64,000 nt of DNA from Gammaproteobacteria bacterium (GCA_018970145.1 JAGWWY010000004.1:62001-126000); one strand, 5' to 3'. Shown: positions 27,192 through 37,157, numbered from the stretch's first letter. Numbers and translations: made by a program. The notes: generated by a model from the letters alone, not told the origin.

Positions 27192-27286
27192 GGGAACCTC
27201 AGGGTCGCGGCGGGCAGGGCGGATGATACGACGTTCACGTTTTTACCGTTGAATCTCGTCGCCGGACTGCTATCTTTAACAGACAG

Positions 27287-27940
27287 ATGAGTGCTGCCGA
27301 TCACGAGGACCTCCGCATTGTTGCCCGCCCTGCCGAAGGGGTGAGTTTGCAACAGCCGGTGCTACGCACCGACGTTTCGGGTATGCCGCTCGAATGGATC
27401 GATTATCGAGAGGCCGCTCGGCTCTATCATCAGGAACAGGTCGCCTACACCTGCGGCACGCCGATCATTCGTCTGTATGGCGGCACCAATGCACTGACGG
27501 GTCAGCGGACGGTGCTCGAAGTCAACTCGATCATCGCCACTCGCGGCCAGAGTGGTAATCCGGGTCATCTGCGCCAGGATTATGTCCCGCCGCTCAACAA
27601 CCAGACCCTGTTTCGGCGCGACGCCTATCTCTGTCTTTACTGTGGGCAGCGGTTCCCGACGCGCGAGCTGTCTCGCGATCACGTCCGGCCTTTCTCGCAA
27701 AGCGGGCGTGATGTCTGGACGAACGTGGTAACCGCTTGCCGTCGTTGTAACAACTTCAAGGCCTGGCGTACGCCCGAGCAGGCCAAGATGCAGTTACTCG
27801 CGGTACCGTTCACGCCAACTTATGCCGAGTACATCTTCCTCAAGGGCCGTCGAGTGCTTTTCGACCAGATGGAATATTTACTAGCCCATTTTCCCCGCAG
27901 CAGTCCCTTGCACGGTCGCATCCGTCAATTCTTCGGTTGA
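27287..27940 (+). CDS. HNH endonuclease family protein
   Basis: The 217-aa product has a central HNH nuclease motif: CLYCGQRFPTRELSRDHVRP supplies the first Cys pair and the catalytic DH, VWTNVVTACRRCN the Asn and the second Cys pair. The N-terminal 100 residues (LPLEWIDYREAARLYHQEQV-type region, then RTVLEVNSIIATRG) are conserved in a widespread, non-mobile HNH family found in proteobacterial chromosomes. No restriction or homing partner is nearby, so a repair or general nuclease role is more likely than defence, but that is inference. It is the first of four plus-strand genes ending with acetyl-CoA synthetase. Confidence 0.88.
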   Translation: MSAADHEDLRIVARPAEGVSLQQPVLRTDVSGMPLEWIDYREAARLYHQEQVAYTCGTPIIRLYGGTNALTGQRTVLEVNSIIATRGQSGNPGHLRQDYVPPLNNQTLFRRDAYLCLYCGQRFPTRELSRDHVRPFSQSGRDVWTNVVTACRRCNNFKAWRTPEQAKMQLLAVPFTPTYAEYIFLKGRRVLFDQMEYLLAHFPRSSPLHGRIRQFFG

Positions 27941-27977
27941 CCTGGGTCGACCGCAGCCGATCGCAAGGCCCGACTTC

Positions 27978-28880
27978 GTGATCCACCTCGTCGATGCGTC
28001 GGTCTACATATTCCGCGCGTATTACTCGATGCCGCCCGACATGCTCGATCGCGATGGGAATCCCGCGCATGCCGTGTTCGGCTTTGCGCGATTTTTGGGG
28101 GATCTCATTGAGCGCGCCAAGCCGACCTATCTCGCCGTGGCGTTCGATGAGAGTTTGACCACCTCGTTTCGTAATCGGATCGATCCGAGCTACAAAGCCA
28201 ATCGTGAGCCCGCACCGCCGGATCTCAAGCTGCAGTTCGAGGGATGCCGGGAGTTTTGTCGTCATCTCGGAGTGGCCGAGTTTGGCAGCGGTGAATATGA
28301 AGCTGACGATATCATTGGCACTTTGCATGCGAAATTGCGTCGAGAAGGCATCGCATCAACGGTCGTCACGCGCGACAAGGATCTCGCTCAGTTGATATGC
28401 GAAGGCGACACCTACTGGAACTACACCGAAAACTTGCGGCTGCAATATCACGACATCGAAGCCCACTTCGGAGTGGCGCCTGAGCGGTATGCCGATTACC
28501 TTGCTCTGACGGGAGATGCCGTCGACAACATCAAGGGCGTGCCCGGTGTTGGCCCTAAAACGGCTGCGGCTTTGCTCAAAGAATTTGTTTCGCTCGAAGA
28601 GCTTTACGACAATCTCGATATGGTAGTGCAAATGCCGATTCGCGGTGCCGCGAAGCTACCCGAGAAGTTGCTGGCGCACCGCGACGCCGCCTTTTTGGCG
28701 CGCCGCCTGACCGAAATCGTTCGCGATGCGCCCATTGAGGCTTTGCGCGACGATTTGCGACTTTCCGAGCCGAACCGGACCGCACTCGATGAATTTTTCG
28801 ATCGACACCAGTTCGGGCCGATGTTGCGCCGTCAAAGCGAGCGACTCGCAGCGCTGCAGTCGACAGCGAGACCCGCTTGA
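27978..28880 (+). CDS. Stand-alone 5'-3' exonuclease / flap endonuclease (PolA N-domain family)
   Basis: The 300-aa product begins at GTG with VIHLVDASVYIFRAYYSMP and carries the 5'-nuclease acidic motifs: AVAFDES, EYEADDIIGTL, VTRDKDLAQL and LTGDAVDNIKG. The last runs into the helix-hairpin-helix GVPGVGPKTAAALLKEF. There is no polymerase domain, so it resembles Xni/ExoIX or a free PolA 5'-nuclease. The family removes 5' flaps and RNA primers. At 300 aa it is longer than E. coli Xni (251 aa) and retains the full metal site as far as I can judge. It overlaps the next gene by 4 nt (TTGA). Confidence 0.9.
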   Translation: MIHLVDASVYIFRAYYSMPPDMLDRDGNPAHAVFGFARFLGDLIERAKPTYLAVAFDESLTTSFRNRIDPSYKANREPAPPDLKLQFEGCREFCRHLGVAEFGSGEYEADDIIGTLHAKLRREGIASTVVTRDKDLAQLICEGDTYWNYTENLRLQYHDIEAHFGVAPERYADYLALTGDAVDNIKGVPGVGPKTAAALLKEFVSLEELYDNLDMVVQMPIRGAAKLPEKLLAHRDAAFLARRLTEIVRDAPIEALRDDLRLSEPNRTALDEFFDRHQFGPMLRRQSERLAALQSTARPA

Positions 28881-29773
28881 TTCGACCGCGCTTTCTTTTG
28901 CCGGTCTACTGGCCCCTCTGGGCGGCTTTACTACTGCTGCGTCGGTTGGCGCGCTGGGATTATCCCAAGCTCCTGCGGTTCGGCGCTCGAGTGGGGCGTT
29001 TCGCGTACCGACTGCCTCTGCCGCAGAAAGCGGTCGTTGATCAAAATCTTCGTTGGTGTTTTCCCGATTGGTCGCAGGAGCAACGCACGAGAGTAGCCAA
29101 AGACCATTTCAGGGATTCCGGCATCACGCTATGCGAGACGGCACTCGCTTGGTTCGCAGACCGACGTCGATTGCTCTCGTTGGCAGAGTTCGAGGGGCTC
29201 GCCGAACTCGATCGCCATCATGCTGCCGGGCGTGGAGTAATCCTGCTGGCCGCCCATTTCACGACGCTCGAAATTGGCGCGCGCCTCGCCACGGCAATCC
29301 GCGAGGTGTATGCCGTCTACAAACCTTCAAAGAATGTGCTGGTGACGGAGTTCTTTCGTCGGTATCGCGGCGCCGTCTCAGCCGGAATGATTGCCAGCGA
29401 CGATATTCGCAGCATGGTACGAGTGCTCAAGCGAGGCGGTATCGTCTGGTATGCGCCAGATCAAGCCTTTCGTGGTAAAGGCGCCGAGGAGGTACCTTTC
29501 TTCGGGCAGCCCGTCGCAACCAACACGGCTACATCGCGCCTTGCCGAGCTGACCGGCGCAATCGTCATGCCGTATTTTGTGGAACGACTTGCGGGAAGCA
29601 CGGGCTATCGAGTCCGAATCGGTCCCGCGCTCGAGCGTATTCCCTCCGGCGATAGCATTGCTGATACGCGCTTGCATCACGAACTGATCGAAGCCGAAAT
29701 TCGTCGGTTACCATCTCAATATCTTTGGTTACACAAGCGGTTCAAGCGCTTGTCCGTAGATCCTTACGTATAA
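28877..29773 (+). CDS. LpxL/HtrB-type lipid A late acyltransferase
   Basis: The 298-aa product starts at TTG (overlap with the exonuclease stop) with [17 protein letters not shown], a membrane anchor. The acyltransferase site is [12 protein letters not shown], an HX4E motif with His127 and Glu132. [19 protein letters not shown] and [20 protein letters not shown] are further LpxL/HtrB signatures, and [11 protein letters not shown] closes the protein. The enzyme adds a secondary acyl chain to lipid A at the inner membrane. LpxL versus LpxM specificity cannot be decided from sequence by eye. No better start is available downstream near the conserved N-terminus. Confidence 0.92.
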   Translation: MIRPRFLLPVYWPLWAALLLLRRLARWDYPKLLRFGARVGRFAYRLPLPQKAVVDQNLRWCFPDWSQEQRTRVAKDHFRDSGITLCETALAWFADRRRLLSLAEFEGLAELDRHHAAGRGVILLAAHFTTLEIGARLATAIREVYAVYKPSKNVLVTEFFRRYRGAVSAGMIASDDIRSMVRVLKRGGIVWYAPDQAFRGKGAEEVPFFGQPVATNTATSRLAELTGAIVMPYFVERLAGSTGYRVRIGPALERIPSGDSIADTRLHHELIEAEIRRLPSQYLWLHKRFKRLSVDPYV

Positions 29774-29795
29774 CCTCGTAAAGATCGGAGGGGGT

Positions 29796-31748
29796 ATGCA
29801 GAAGAACATCGAATCGGTGCTGATCGAGCAGCGACGTTTCGAGCCAGATCCGGCTTTCGCGACAGCGGCGCGTCCGAGTGCTACGGAGGTCGTCCGCTTG
29901 CGCGAGCGGGCAGCCGAAGATCCGCAAGGTTACTGGGCGGACCTCGCGCGCACCCATCTGTCTTGGCAGCGACCCTTCACCGTTACGCTCGATCGATCGC
30001 AGGCGCCGAATTTTCGTTGGTTTACCGACGGTTGTCTGAACGTGTCGTGGAACTGCCTCGATGTGCATCTCGAGCAGCGAGGCGAGAAGACGGCCATCAT
30101 TTTCGAGGGCGAGCCCGGCGATGTCCGCAAGCTCACGTATCGCGAGTTGCATGCCGAAGTTTGCCGATTCGCCAACGCACTGTCGGCGCGTGGTATCGGC
30201 AGTGGCGATCGCGTGGTGATTTATATGCCGCTCGTACCCGAGGCGGTGATCGCGATGCAGGCTTGCGCGCGCATCGGTGCGATCCACTCGGTTGTTTTCG
30301 GTGGCTTTTCGGCAGTGTCGCTCAAAGATCGCATCGAGGATGCCGGCGCTGTCTGTGTGGTCACCGCCGATGGTGGCTGGCGCGGCGGCAACATCGTCGA
30401 ATTGAAGGCGGCCACCGACAAGGCGCTCACCGAAGGTTGCACGAGCGTGCGTGATGTCATCGTGCTGCGGCGAACGGGCGCTGCGGTGCCGATGAAAACC
30501 GGACGCGATCATTGGTGGCACGAACTCGTTGAAGACATGCCGACGGATTGCGCGCCGCGCTGGGTTGAGGCCGAGCATCCGCTGTTTTTGCTCTACACCT
30601 CCGGATCGACGGGCAAGCCCAAAGGTATTCAACACGCAAGTGCGGGATATCTGCTTGGCGCCAAGCTCACCTATCTTTGGGTCTTCGATCGACAAGAGGC
30701 CGATGTCTTTTGGTGTACGGCTGACGTCGGTTGGATCACCGGCCACAGCTACGTCGCTTATGGACCACTGGCCGCGGGCGTAACCATTGTCATGTACGAA
30801 GGAGCTCCGATGTTCCCCGATGGGGGGCGGTTTTGGCGTATCTGCGAACAGCATGGCGTCACCATTCTCTACACGGCGCCGACCGCCATTCGCGCGTTGA
30901 TGAAACTTGGTGACGAGATCCCGGCAGGTTACGACTTGTCATGTCTGCGATTGCTCGGCAGTGTCGGTGAGCCGATCAATCCGGAGGCGTGGATGTGGTA
31001 CCACCGCGTGATCGGCCGCGGCCGCTGTCCGATCGTGGACACGTGGTGGCAGACCGAGACCGGCGCGATGTTGATTTCACCGTTGCCCGGTGTGACGGCC
31101 ACCAAACCAGGATCTTGTACGCAACCTCTGCCTGGTATTGAAGCGGATATCGTTGACGATGCCGGGCAGAGCGTGACCACGCCCGAGGCGGGTGGTTATC
31201 TCGTCATTCGAGAGCCCTGGCCGTCGATGTTGCGCACCATCTGGGGTGACAACCAGCGCTACCTCGATACTTACTGGGCAAAGTTCCAGAACCGCTATTA
31301 CGTCGCGGGTGACAGCGCACATCGTGACGCGGACGGGTACTTTTGGATCATGGGTCGTATCGATGATGTCTTGAACGTGGCGGGGCATCGCCTCGGGACG
31401 ATGGAGATCGAGTCGGCGCTCGTGGCTCATCCACGGATCGCGGAGGCAGCCGTGGTTGGGAAGCAACACGATATCAAAGGCGAGTCGGTTTTCGCCTTCG
31501 TCGTCTGTCGTGGCGCGAGACCAATGGGGGACACGGGCGCGTTCGAGCAAGAATTGCGGGACTGGGTGACTCAACAATTGGGCGCCATCGCCAAACCCGA
31601 CGACATCCGATTCGCCGACAATCTGCCGAAAACTCGCTCGGGCAAGATCATGCGCCGCTTGTTGCGCGCCATCGCACGCGGCGAGTCGATCACGCAGGAC
31701 GTCAGTACTTTGGAGAATCCGACGATCATCGATCAGCTACGCGGATAG
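29796..31748 (+). CDS. acs: Acetyl-CoA synthetase (AMP-forming)
   Basis: Acs makes acetyl-CoA from acetate, ATP and CoA. It begins after a strong GGAGGGGG site. Motifs include [14 protein letters not shown] (ATP loop), [19 protein letters not shown] with the Trp that limits the acyl pocket to acetate, [18 protein letters not shown], and the C-terminal [13 protein letters not shown] with the catalytic and acetylatable lysine. Length 650 aa, normal. Propionyl-CoA synthetase is the main alternative, but the Trp-containing [10 protein letters not shown] motif and DTWWQTETG favour acetate. It ends the HNH-exonuclease-acyltransferase run. Confidence 0.94.
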   Translation: MQKNIESVLIEQRRFEPDPAFATAARPSATEVVRLRERAAEDPQGYWADLARTHLSWQRPFTVTLDRSQAPNFRWFTDGCLNVSWNCLDVHLEQRGEKTAIIFEGEPGDVRKLTYRELHAEVCRFANALSARGIGSGDRVVIYMPLVPEAVIAMQACARIGAIHSVVFGGFSAVSLKDRIEDAGAVCVVTADGGWRGGNIVELKAATDKALTEGCTSVRDVIVLRRTGAAVPMKTGRDHWWHELVEDMPTDCAPRWVEAEHPLFLLYTSGSTGKPKGIQHASAGYLLGAKLTYLWVFDRQEADVFWCTADVGWITGHSYVAYGPLAAGVTIVMYEGAPMFPDGGRFWRICEQHGVTILYTAPTAIRALMKLGDEIPAGYDLSCLRLLGSVGEPINPEAWMWYHRVIGRGRCPIVDTWWQTETGAMLISPLPGVTATKPGSCTQPLPGIEADIVDDAGQSVTTPEAGGYLVIREPWPSMLRTIWGDNQRYLDTYWAKFQNRYYVAGDSAHRDADGYFWIMGRIDDVLNVAGHRLGTMEIESALVAHPRIAEAAVVGKQHDIKGESVFAFVVCRGARPMGDTGAFEQELRDWVTQQLGAIAKPDDIRFADNLPKTRSGKIMRRLLRAIARGESITQDVSTLENPTIIDQLRG

Positions 31749-31894
31749 GCTTTGGTTTAGCGAATCAGACTCATTCTAAAAAATATCAAAATAACCTCAT
31801 TGTGGTGATCGGGCGACACGGTGGTTCGGGGGGTTACATCCTCGAAATATTGTGGGATAAAGTCGTGACATAAAGACGAATTAATCGTTGCCAA

Positions 31895-31906
31895 ACGGAT
31901 ATCCGT
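31895..31906. promoter_or_regulatory. 12-bp palindrome upstream of TonB-dependent receptor gene
   Basis: ACGGATATCCGT is a perfect palindrome 30 bp before the receptor ATG, in a 188-bp intergenic region that is AT-rich between 31775 and 31880. It is placed where an operator would sit, but no regulator can be named and short palindromes also occur by chance. Confidence 0.3.
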
Positions 31907-31936
31907 CCGTGAAGCGATGCCAACGGGGAGTACAAC

Positions 31937-34450
31937 ATGAGTCTGAAGAAAGTGCCGCTAGCGGCCTTGTTGTCGATGGGTGCCGGTGCGCTTGCGGGCC
32001 AAGCCGGGTTTGCGCAATCGGAATCGGCTTCGGCGGGCCCGGCTCTCGAAGAGATCGTGGTGACGGCGCGCAAGCGCGAAGAGTCGCTGCAGGAAGTGCC
32101 ACTCGCCGTGACGGCGTTGTCAGCCGCGGATATCACCAACCGCCAAGTCAATTCGATCGACGACCTCGCGAAGTTTGCGCCGGGTCTCGTGTTCTCCAAG
32201 TCTTTCGGTCGCTCCAACGAGCGCCCCGTCGTGCGCGGTTTGGCGAGCGTGCTTGCCGGCACGAACGCCACCGTCGAGACCGGCGTTGCGTACTTCGTCG
32301 ACGGCGTTTATTACCCGGGCGACATCCAAACTTTGGATATGGCCGAAGTGGAGCGCGTCGAGGTAATCCGCGGTCCGCAGAGCGCGCTTTACGGACGCAA
32401 CACTTACGCCGGTGCGATCAATTTCATCACGCGTCGCCCTGGCGATGAAATGAAGGCCTCGGTGAGTGGCGGCGCCGATGGCGACGAGCGACAGATCAGT
32501 GGTCGCTTGAGCGGCCGTGTGTCCGACACCTTGACCGGCGGTCTCTCGGTTCGTTACTACGACTTCGACGGTCAATGGAAGAACCAGCTGACGGGAAAGA
32601 CGGTCGGTGACGAGAACAGCGTCTCTTTTGGTGGCACCTTGAATTTCCAGCCGACCGAAAACGTCGAGCTGCGATTGCGCGCTGCACACAATCGTGACCG
32701 CGACGGCACTCGTCCGCTGTTTTATCAGTCGCCGGAATTCAACAATTGCGCGCCCGGCACGCGTTCGCTGGCCTCGTACCGACTGACAGGATCCACCAAC
32801 CGAAACCAATATTTTTGCGGCGAGATCCAAGCGCGGCCGCTTTACTTGAACGATGCGCCGGTCACGCAGCCCATCGTGCAGGTGCCGGGTATCCCGAACG
32901 TCAACTATTTGGTACCCGCGACGCCGAACGGTGTCTACGATACGCGCCAAGGCGTTGCATTCTCCGGCGTGCATCGTGATCTCGATTTACTGCTCGCGTC
33001 TGTGAGCTGGGACATCAACGGTTCAGGCTATACGGCGAGCATCAATGCCGGCAGCCGCCGCGACGATCGCAAGACAGGCGCGGATAGCGACCATTCGTCG
33101 ATGAATATCATCGGTGCCAACGTCAATGGCGTGCAACCGATGGCCACGGGTGCAAGCTCGGCGGTCGACAAGTACCGCGACTGGTCGCTCGAGGCCAAGA
33201 TCGAGTCACCACAAGATCGTCGTTTCCGCTGGTCTGTGGGTGCTTACCAGTTCGACTGGGAGCAGAAGCAGCATCGCGTCGACTTTGCGAGCCTTAACGG
33301 ACAGGATCGACCCGAGAAGGTCTTCACCATCGAAAACGAAGCGATTTTCGGCTCGGTCGAGTTCGACTTCACCGATAAGCTCGCGGCCTCGGCGGAAGTA
33401 CGCCGCGCCGAGGAGCAAAAAGGCCAGATTGACTACACGCCCGTTGTGAATTTGCAGGGCGGTCCGACTGTGGTGACCTACGATTCGCGTGTCCGTGGTA
33501 ACGACACTTGGAAGTCGACCACGCCGCGTGTGACCGTCAACTACAAGGCCGCGGACGATCTGACGCTCTACGCGAATTATGCGAAAGGCTACAAGCCGGG
33601 CGGTTTCAACGGGTCGATCGCGATCATCAATGGCCGCCCGCTGGACGAGTCATTTGATCAGGAAGAGTCGGTTAACTACGAAGTTGGCATGAAGTCCACG
33701 TGGATGGATAACCGCCTCGTGTTCAACGTCGCCGTCTTCAAGATGGATGTCACGGCGATTCAGCTGACGACGCCGATTCAAGCGTCGACCGGAGCAGTCA
33801 CGTCGATCTCGACCAACCAAGGCGACGGTCAGGTGAAAGGCTTCGAAGTCGAGACCAAGTTCGCGGCAACGGACGAGCTCACCCTCGGCTTCAACTACGC
33901 GTTGGCCGACACCGAGTTCACCAAGGGTTGCGATGACATGCAATTCATCATCACGAGTGGTGGCGGCATCTTCAATCCGAATGATCCGACTTCAACGGCT
34001 CGTAACCTGAATGGTCAGGGCAGCTGCTCGATCGCCGGTAACGAGTTCCCGCTGGCAGCGAAGCACACGGCTTCGTTGACCGCCGACTTCGTTCGTCCAG
34101 TGTTCGGTGGTGATTACGAGTTCTACCTCAACAGCGACTTGTCCTACACCAGCAAGAAGTGGGTGCAGGTACACAATCTTGCCTACACCGGTGCGGCAAC
34201 GCTGCTCGGTGCGCGCTTCGGCATCCAGACAAACGAGTGGAAAGTGGGTATCTACGGTCGTAACCTGACGAACGAAGACTCCTCGCCGGGCGCGACTCGT
34301 TGGTTGCAGCAGAACTTGATCGGCGTAAACGGTTTGACCGTGCCCGCTACGCCGGCAACGTCCGTCGCCTCTTACTCGCTCCCGCGCGGCTTTTTCGGCG
34401 TGCTGCGCCGCGAGCGGCAGATCGGGCTCGAATTCAGCTACAACTTCTAA
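31937..34450 (+). CDS. TonB-dependent outer-membrane receptor
   Basis: The complete 837-aa receptor starts at ATG 31937 behind GGGAG. Residues 1-30 are a signal peptide ending GFAQS. The TonB-box region EEIVVTARKREESLQEVPLA precedes a plug domain with RPVVRGLASV, VDGVYYPG and VEVIRGPQSALYGRNTYAGA. The barrel includes VTVNYKAADDLTLYANYAKGYKPGGFNG, a strong family signature, and the chain ends REIGLEF-like with a terminal aromatic (LEFSYNF), as expected for BAM recognition. The substrate is unknown; siderophore, sugar or other large nutrient uptake are all possible. It is monocistronic with its own terminator. Confidence 0.96.
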   Translation: MSLKKVPLAALLSMGAGALAGQAGFAQSESASAGPALEEIVVTARKREESLQEVPLAVTALSAADITNRQVNSIDDLAKFAPGLVFSKSFGRSNERPVVRGLASVLAGTNATVETGVAYFVDGVYYPGDIQTLDMAEVERVEVIRGPQSALYGRNTYAGAINFITRRPGDEMKASVSGGADGDERQISGRLSGRVSDTLTGGLSVRYYDFDGQWKNQLTGKTVGDENSVSFGGTLNFQPTENVELRLRAAHNRDRDGTRPLFYQSPEFNNCAPGTRSLASYRLTGSTNRNQYFCGEIQARPLYLNDAPVTQPIVQVPGIPNVNYLVPATPNGVYDTRQGVAFSGVHRDLDLLLASVSWDINGSGYTASINAGSRRDDRKTGADSDHSSMNIIGANVNGVQPMATGASSAVDKYRDWSLEAKIESPQDRRFRWSVGAYQFDWEQKQHRVDFASLNGQDRPEKVFTIENEAIFGSVEFDFTDKLAASAEVRRAEEQKGQIDYTPVVNLQGGPTVVTYDSRVRGNDTWKSTTPRVTVNYKAADDLTLYANYAKGYKPGGFNGSIAIINGRPLDESFDQEESVNYEVGMKSTWMDNRLVFNVAVFKMDVTAIQLTTPIQASTGAVTSISTNQGDGQVKGFEVETKFAATDELTLGFNYALADTEFTKGCDDMQFIITSGGGIFNPNDPTSTARNLNGQGSCSIAGNEFPLAAKHTASLTADFVRPVFGGDYEFYLNSDLSYTSKKWVQVHNLAYTGAATLLGARFGIQTNEWKVGIYGRNLTNEDSSPGATRWLQQNLIGVNGLTVPATPATSVASYSLPRGFFGVLRRERQIGLEFSYNF

Positions 34451-34479
34451 GTTCCAAGCGGCGAAAGACCGCAGTTCTT

Positions 34480-34510
34480 AAGGCCCGGCCGTCAAACGCC
34501 GGGCCTTTTT
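34480..34510 (+). terminator. Rho-independent terminator of the TonB-receptor gene
   Basis: The stem AGGCCCGGC (34481-34489) pairs perfectly with GCCGGGCCT (34498-34506) around an 8-nt loop and is followed by a run of T (34506-34510). It lies 30 bp after the receptor stop. The opposite strand lacks a T run after the stem, so it serves the plus strand chiefly. Confidence 0.9.
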
Positions 34511-34521
34511 CTTTGAGCGAT

Positions 34522-35574
34522 CTATTTTAGCGCGGCGCGAGCCGTGTCCGGAAAATCACTGAAAAAACCATCGACACCGAGCGCGATGAAGGCTCGATAT
34601 TCCTCGAGTGGATCACCCGCGTAGTTCGCCAGCAAATGCATCTGCTCGTTGCGAAAAGTCCAAGGGTGTACCTGTAAGCCTGCAGCGTGTGCCAGTTCGA
34701 CGAAATTGGACGGTGGCGTCGCACGTCCTTCGCGCTCGCCAATCAAAAAACGCTTCCAAGGACCGATACCGTCTGCATAGGTCGCGATCTTTTCAAACGC
34801 TTCCGGCGAAGCAAAGTTCGTCGGTAAGCTACCAACGGGATAGCTTGCGCACCCGGCTTGTTCAAACGACGGCGGCAGGATCACTGAACCATCGGCGTTC
34901 GACCCGACGCCGCCCACGAGTTGCACTAACTTTACTGACGTACGGCCGCGTAGCCATTGCAGATTGCCGACTTCAAAAGATTGGATGAATACTGGCGCCT
35001 GCCGGTCGTTCCAGCCGGCCTTTGCGAGTGCGCTCAGTAACGGCGCTTCGAGCGATAAACCTAGCGCGCAGTGCCAGCTTGGATGCTTGGTTTCAGGGTA
35101 GATTCCGATGGGGCGCCCGCGCGCTTTCGCCTCGCGTTGCGCGAGCGAGATGATTTCTTCGAGGGTCGGAATCAGAAACTGACCATCGAATGCCTTCGAT
35201 CGATCTGGCCGCGGCTGCACGGCTCGCAAGCGGCGCAGCTCGGCGAGAGTGAAGTCCACGGTGAACCATCCGGTCGTTTCGATACCATCGATTACGACGG
35301 TGCGTTTTCGATCGGCGAATTCGACCCTCGAGGCGACGTCAGTTGTCTGGCTGATATCGGGTTCGTGCCTCGCGACGAGATGTCCATCGCGTGTGGCGAC
35401 GAGATCGGGTTCGATGTAGTCAGCACCCATCTCGATGGCGAGTTGATACGCCTCTAGGGTGTGCTCGGGTCGATAACCCGAGGCACCGCGGTGCGCAATG
35501 ACGATCGGCGCGGCAAGGGCGTTCATCATGTGCAGGGCCGAGATAAATGCGATGAACAGCGCGGGCTTGGACAT
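34522..35574 (-). CDS. glpQ: Periplasmic glycerophosphodiester phosphodiesterase
   Basis: GlpQ hydrolyses glycerophosphodiesters to glycerol-3-phosphate and an alcohol. Residues 1-22 are a signal peptide ending NALA/A. The catalytic motif IAHRGASGYRPEHTLEAY has His28-Arg29, and YIEPDLVATRDGHLVARHEPD supplies the metal-binding acids and the second His. VQPRPDRSKAFDGQFLIPTLEEI and IYPETKHPSWH also match periplasmic GlpQ. Length 350 aa (E. coli 358). No glpT transporter is adjacent; the gene appears to stand alone, facing the terminator of the receptor gene. Confidence 0.95.
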   Translation of the reverse strand: MSKPALFIAFISALHMMNALAAPIVIAHRGASGYRPEHTLEAYQLAIEMGADYIEPDLVATRDGHLVARHEPDISQTTDVASRVEFADRKRTVVIDGIETTGWFTVDFTLAELRRLRAVQPRPDRSKAFDGQFLIPTLEEIISLAQREAKARGRPIGIYPETKHPSWHCALGLSLEAPLLSALAKAGWNDRQAPVFIQSFEVGNLQWLRGRTSVKLVQLVGGVGSNADGSVILPPSFEQAGCASYPVGSLPTNFASPEAFEKIATYADGIGPWKRFLIGEREGRATPPSNFVELAHAAGLQVHPWTFRNEQMHLLANYAGDPLEEYRAFIALGVDGFFSDFPDTARAALK

Positions 35575-35635
35575 GCTCGCAGGGTAGGGCGCCCGTATGA
35601 CGAATCGATGACGGGTCGATCCGGTTTATAGAGCA

Positions 35636-36172
35636 TCACGTGGTGATGGCCAATTCTTTGGCGAGTACGACGAATCGCAGGTCAGCTCGTTTCGGCTCAC
35701 CAAAACGCAGATCCCCATAAGGGAATTCGGCCGTCGCGCCCGTGCGGCGGTAGCCGCGGCGTTCATACCAGGCGATGAGCTCATCACGTTGCTCGATAAC
35801 CGTCATGACCACGCGGTTGACGCCCCAATGAGTTTGCACCTCACGCTCGGCCGCCGCGAGTAAGGCTCGTCCGAGGCCCGCGGCTTGCAGTGTGGGCCGG
35901 ATGGTCAGCATGCCCAGATACGCCTCGTCGCCCTGGTTTTGCAGCTGCACGCACGCGTGCAGTGCACCATCGGTGTGCTCATGCACCAGCATCCGCTGTC
36001 GCGGTGCCCCGGCGATGAAGTCGACGATCGCCGCTTCATCGGTGCGCTGACCGCCGAGCAAGTCCGCTTCGGTTGTCCAGCCCGCGCGGCTGCTATCGCC
36101 GCGATAAGCCGAATTCACGAGTGCGACGATCGCCGAAGCATCCTCGGGCCGGGCGAGCCTGACGGCAATCAA
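35636..36172 (-). CDS. GNAT-family N-acetyltransferase
   Basis: The 178-aa product begins MIAVRLARPEDASAIVALVNSAYR, the usual GNAT opening. LGMLTIRPTLQAAGLGRALLAAAE is motif A with the acetyl-CoA-binding QxxGLG loop, and ELIAWYERRGYRRTG is motif B. The substrate is unknown; related small GNAT proteins acetylate amines or amino acids. Its ATG overlaps the stop of the RCC-reductase-like gene by 4 nt, so the two are probably co-translated, which hints at a shared small-molecule pathway but does not prove it. Confidence 0.88.
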   Translation of the reverse strand: MIAVRLARPEDASAIVALVNSAYRGDSSRAGWTTEADLLGGQRTDEAAIVDFIAGAPRQRMLVHEHTDGALHACVQLQNQGDEAYLGMLTIRPTLQAAGLGRALLAAAEREVQTHWGVNRVVMTVIEQRDELIAWYERRGYRRTGATAEFPYGDLRFGEPKRADLRFVVLAKELAITT

Positions 36173-36999
36173 TCGATCGCCACCTTGCCTTGAGTCTCAG
36201 CAATCTGGCCAAGCCCCATACGCAGTTCAAGGCGCCGCTGAAACTCCTCAGGACCAAAAGCACGCTGTGCGAGTACGTTCATGGGATCGGTACGGTACCC
36301 GATTTCACGCACATAGTGATCGTACGCTTGTTGCGCGAGACGCTCTTCGGGGGCGAGTGGTTTTTTCTCCGCCTCGTCGATCCAGTCGAACCAGCGTCCG
36401 ACGAACTCTTGCAGGTAACTTTCGCAGGTGGCGATATTCTCCTCGTTCAGTTCGCCCATGACACTTGTGCAGACCGGCGACATCAACCCACGTAAATAAG
36501 TGCCGTGGCTCCAGTTCCAGGTGAAGTTCGATAGACCGCGAAACCGAATGGCGCTGGCGTTGACGGGTTCGTAGTAATGATTGACGTAGTCGAGGTGAGT
36601 ACGAAGATCGACACGCGGTGTGTAATCCGCATAGAAAAAAAGTTTAGGCACGGTACCGAAGATCACGACTAAGTGCGGCACTCGATTTTGTTGCGAGAGA
36701 AATACGGTCGCATTCATATCGAGCAAGCTCGCCTTGCGATTACCAAGCCAAGAGTGCACGAGCCATTCGACGCGCGGCCCGGTCCAGGCGTTGAACGAGC
36801 CCTCCATACCGCCGTCGAGCGAGGTGTAATACTCACTGCCGATGGTGGAGGAGTGCTTTTCCACCGAGAAGCGCTGTTTGACGCGATCAACGATACCGGA
36901 ATGGATGCCCCAGCAGCGCTCCCACGCCCGACTTACGTCGACATTCGGTTGCTCGGCGAGGAATTCGGTGATGGTTTTGATATCGAGTTTGGTATTCAT
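36169..36999 (-). CDS. Red chlorophyll catabolite reductase / bilin reductase-like protein
   Basis: The 276-aa product has no signal peptide or membrane segment. Residues 80-147 (HSWLGNRKASLLDMN, VPHLVVIFG, FFYADYTPRVDLRTHLDY, VNHYYEPVN) follow the pattern of plant red chlorophyll catabolite reductase: a GSW-type strand, PNFVVELI, then DLPHRKDLVLNPDYLKEYY. The C-terminus (DPMNVLAQRAFGPEEFQRRL) parallels the RCCR ending with its FPRMFGEE. RCCR belongs to the ferredoxin-dependent bilin reductase superfamily and reduces open-chain tetrapyrroles. I infer membership from memory of the plant sequence; no search was run. No chlorophyll, phycobilin or heme oxygenase gene lies nearby. An unknown conserved protein is the alternative. 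Confidence 0.5.
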   Translation of the reverse strand: MNTKLDIKTITEFLAEQPNVDVSRAWERCWGIHSGIVDRVKQRFSVEKHSSTIGSEYYTSLDGGMEGSFNAWTGPRVEWLVHSWLGNRKASLLDMNATVFLSQQNRVPHLVVIFGTVPKLFFYADYTPRVDLRTHLDYVNHYYEPVNASAIRFRGLSNFTWNWSHGTYLRGLMSPVCTSVMGELNEENIATCESYLQEFVGRWFDWIDEAEKKPLAPEERLAQQAYDHYVREIGYRTDPMNVLAQRAFGPEEFQRRLELRMGLGQIAETQGKVAID

Positions 37000-37157
37000 G
37001 CAGCTAGATAGCCGAAAGTCGCGATCGTAGGCTCAAGGATGCGCTCATCGCGTTCGAGCCGTGGTCGGCGCGTCCCCCGACTGGGCGCTGCAACAGGCTT
37101 CTGCTAGCCTTTGGTGCCATTATTTTCGCCAACTACTCAAGGATACGAGGCGTCTCG

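Noticed and set aside
26217-27290. A 357-codon open frame on the plus strand opposite pntA
   Set aside because: pntA is conserved over its full length; the antisense product has mirror-frame composition only.
27287-27940. HNH gene as part of a defence or restriction system
   Set aside because: There is no methylase, no helicase and no other defence gene beside it; its neighbours are housekeeping genes and the family is a common chromosomal one.
29742-30854. A 370-codon open frame on the minus strand opposite acs
   Set aside because: Acs is recognised end to end on the other strand. The antisense product has no motif or plausible RBS.
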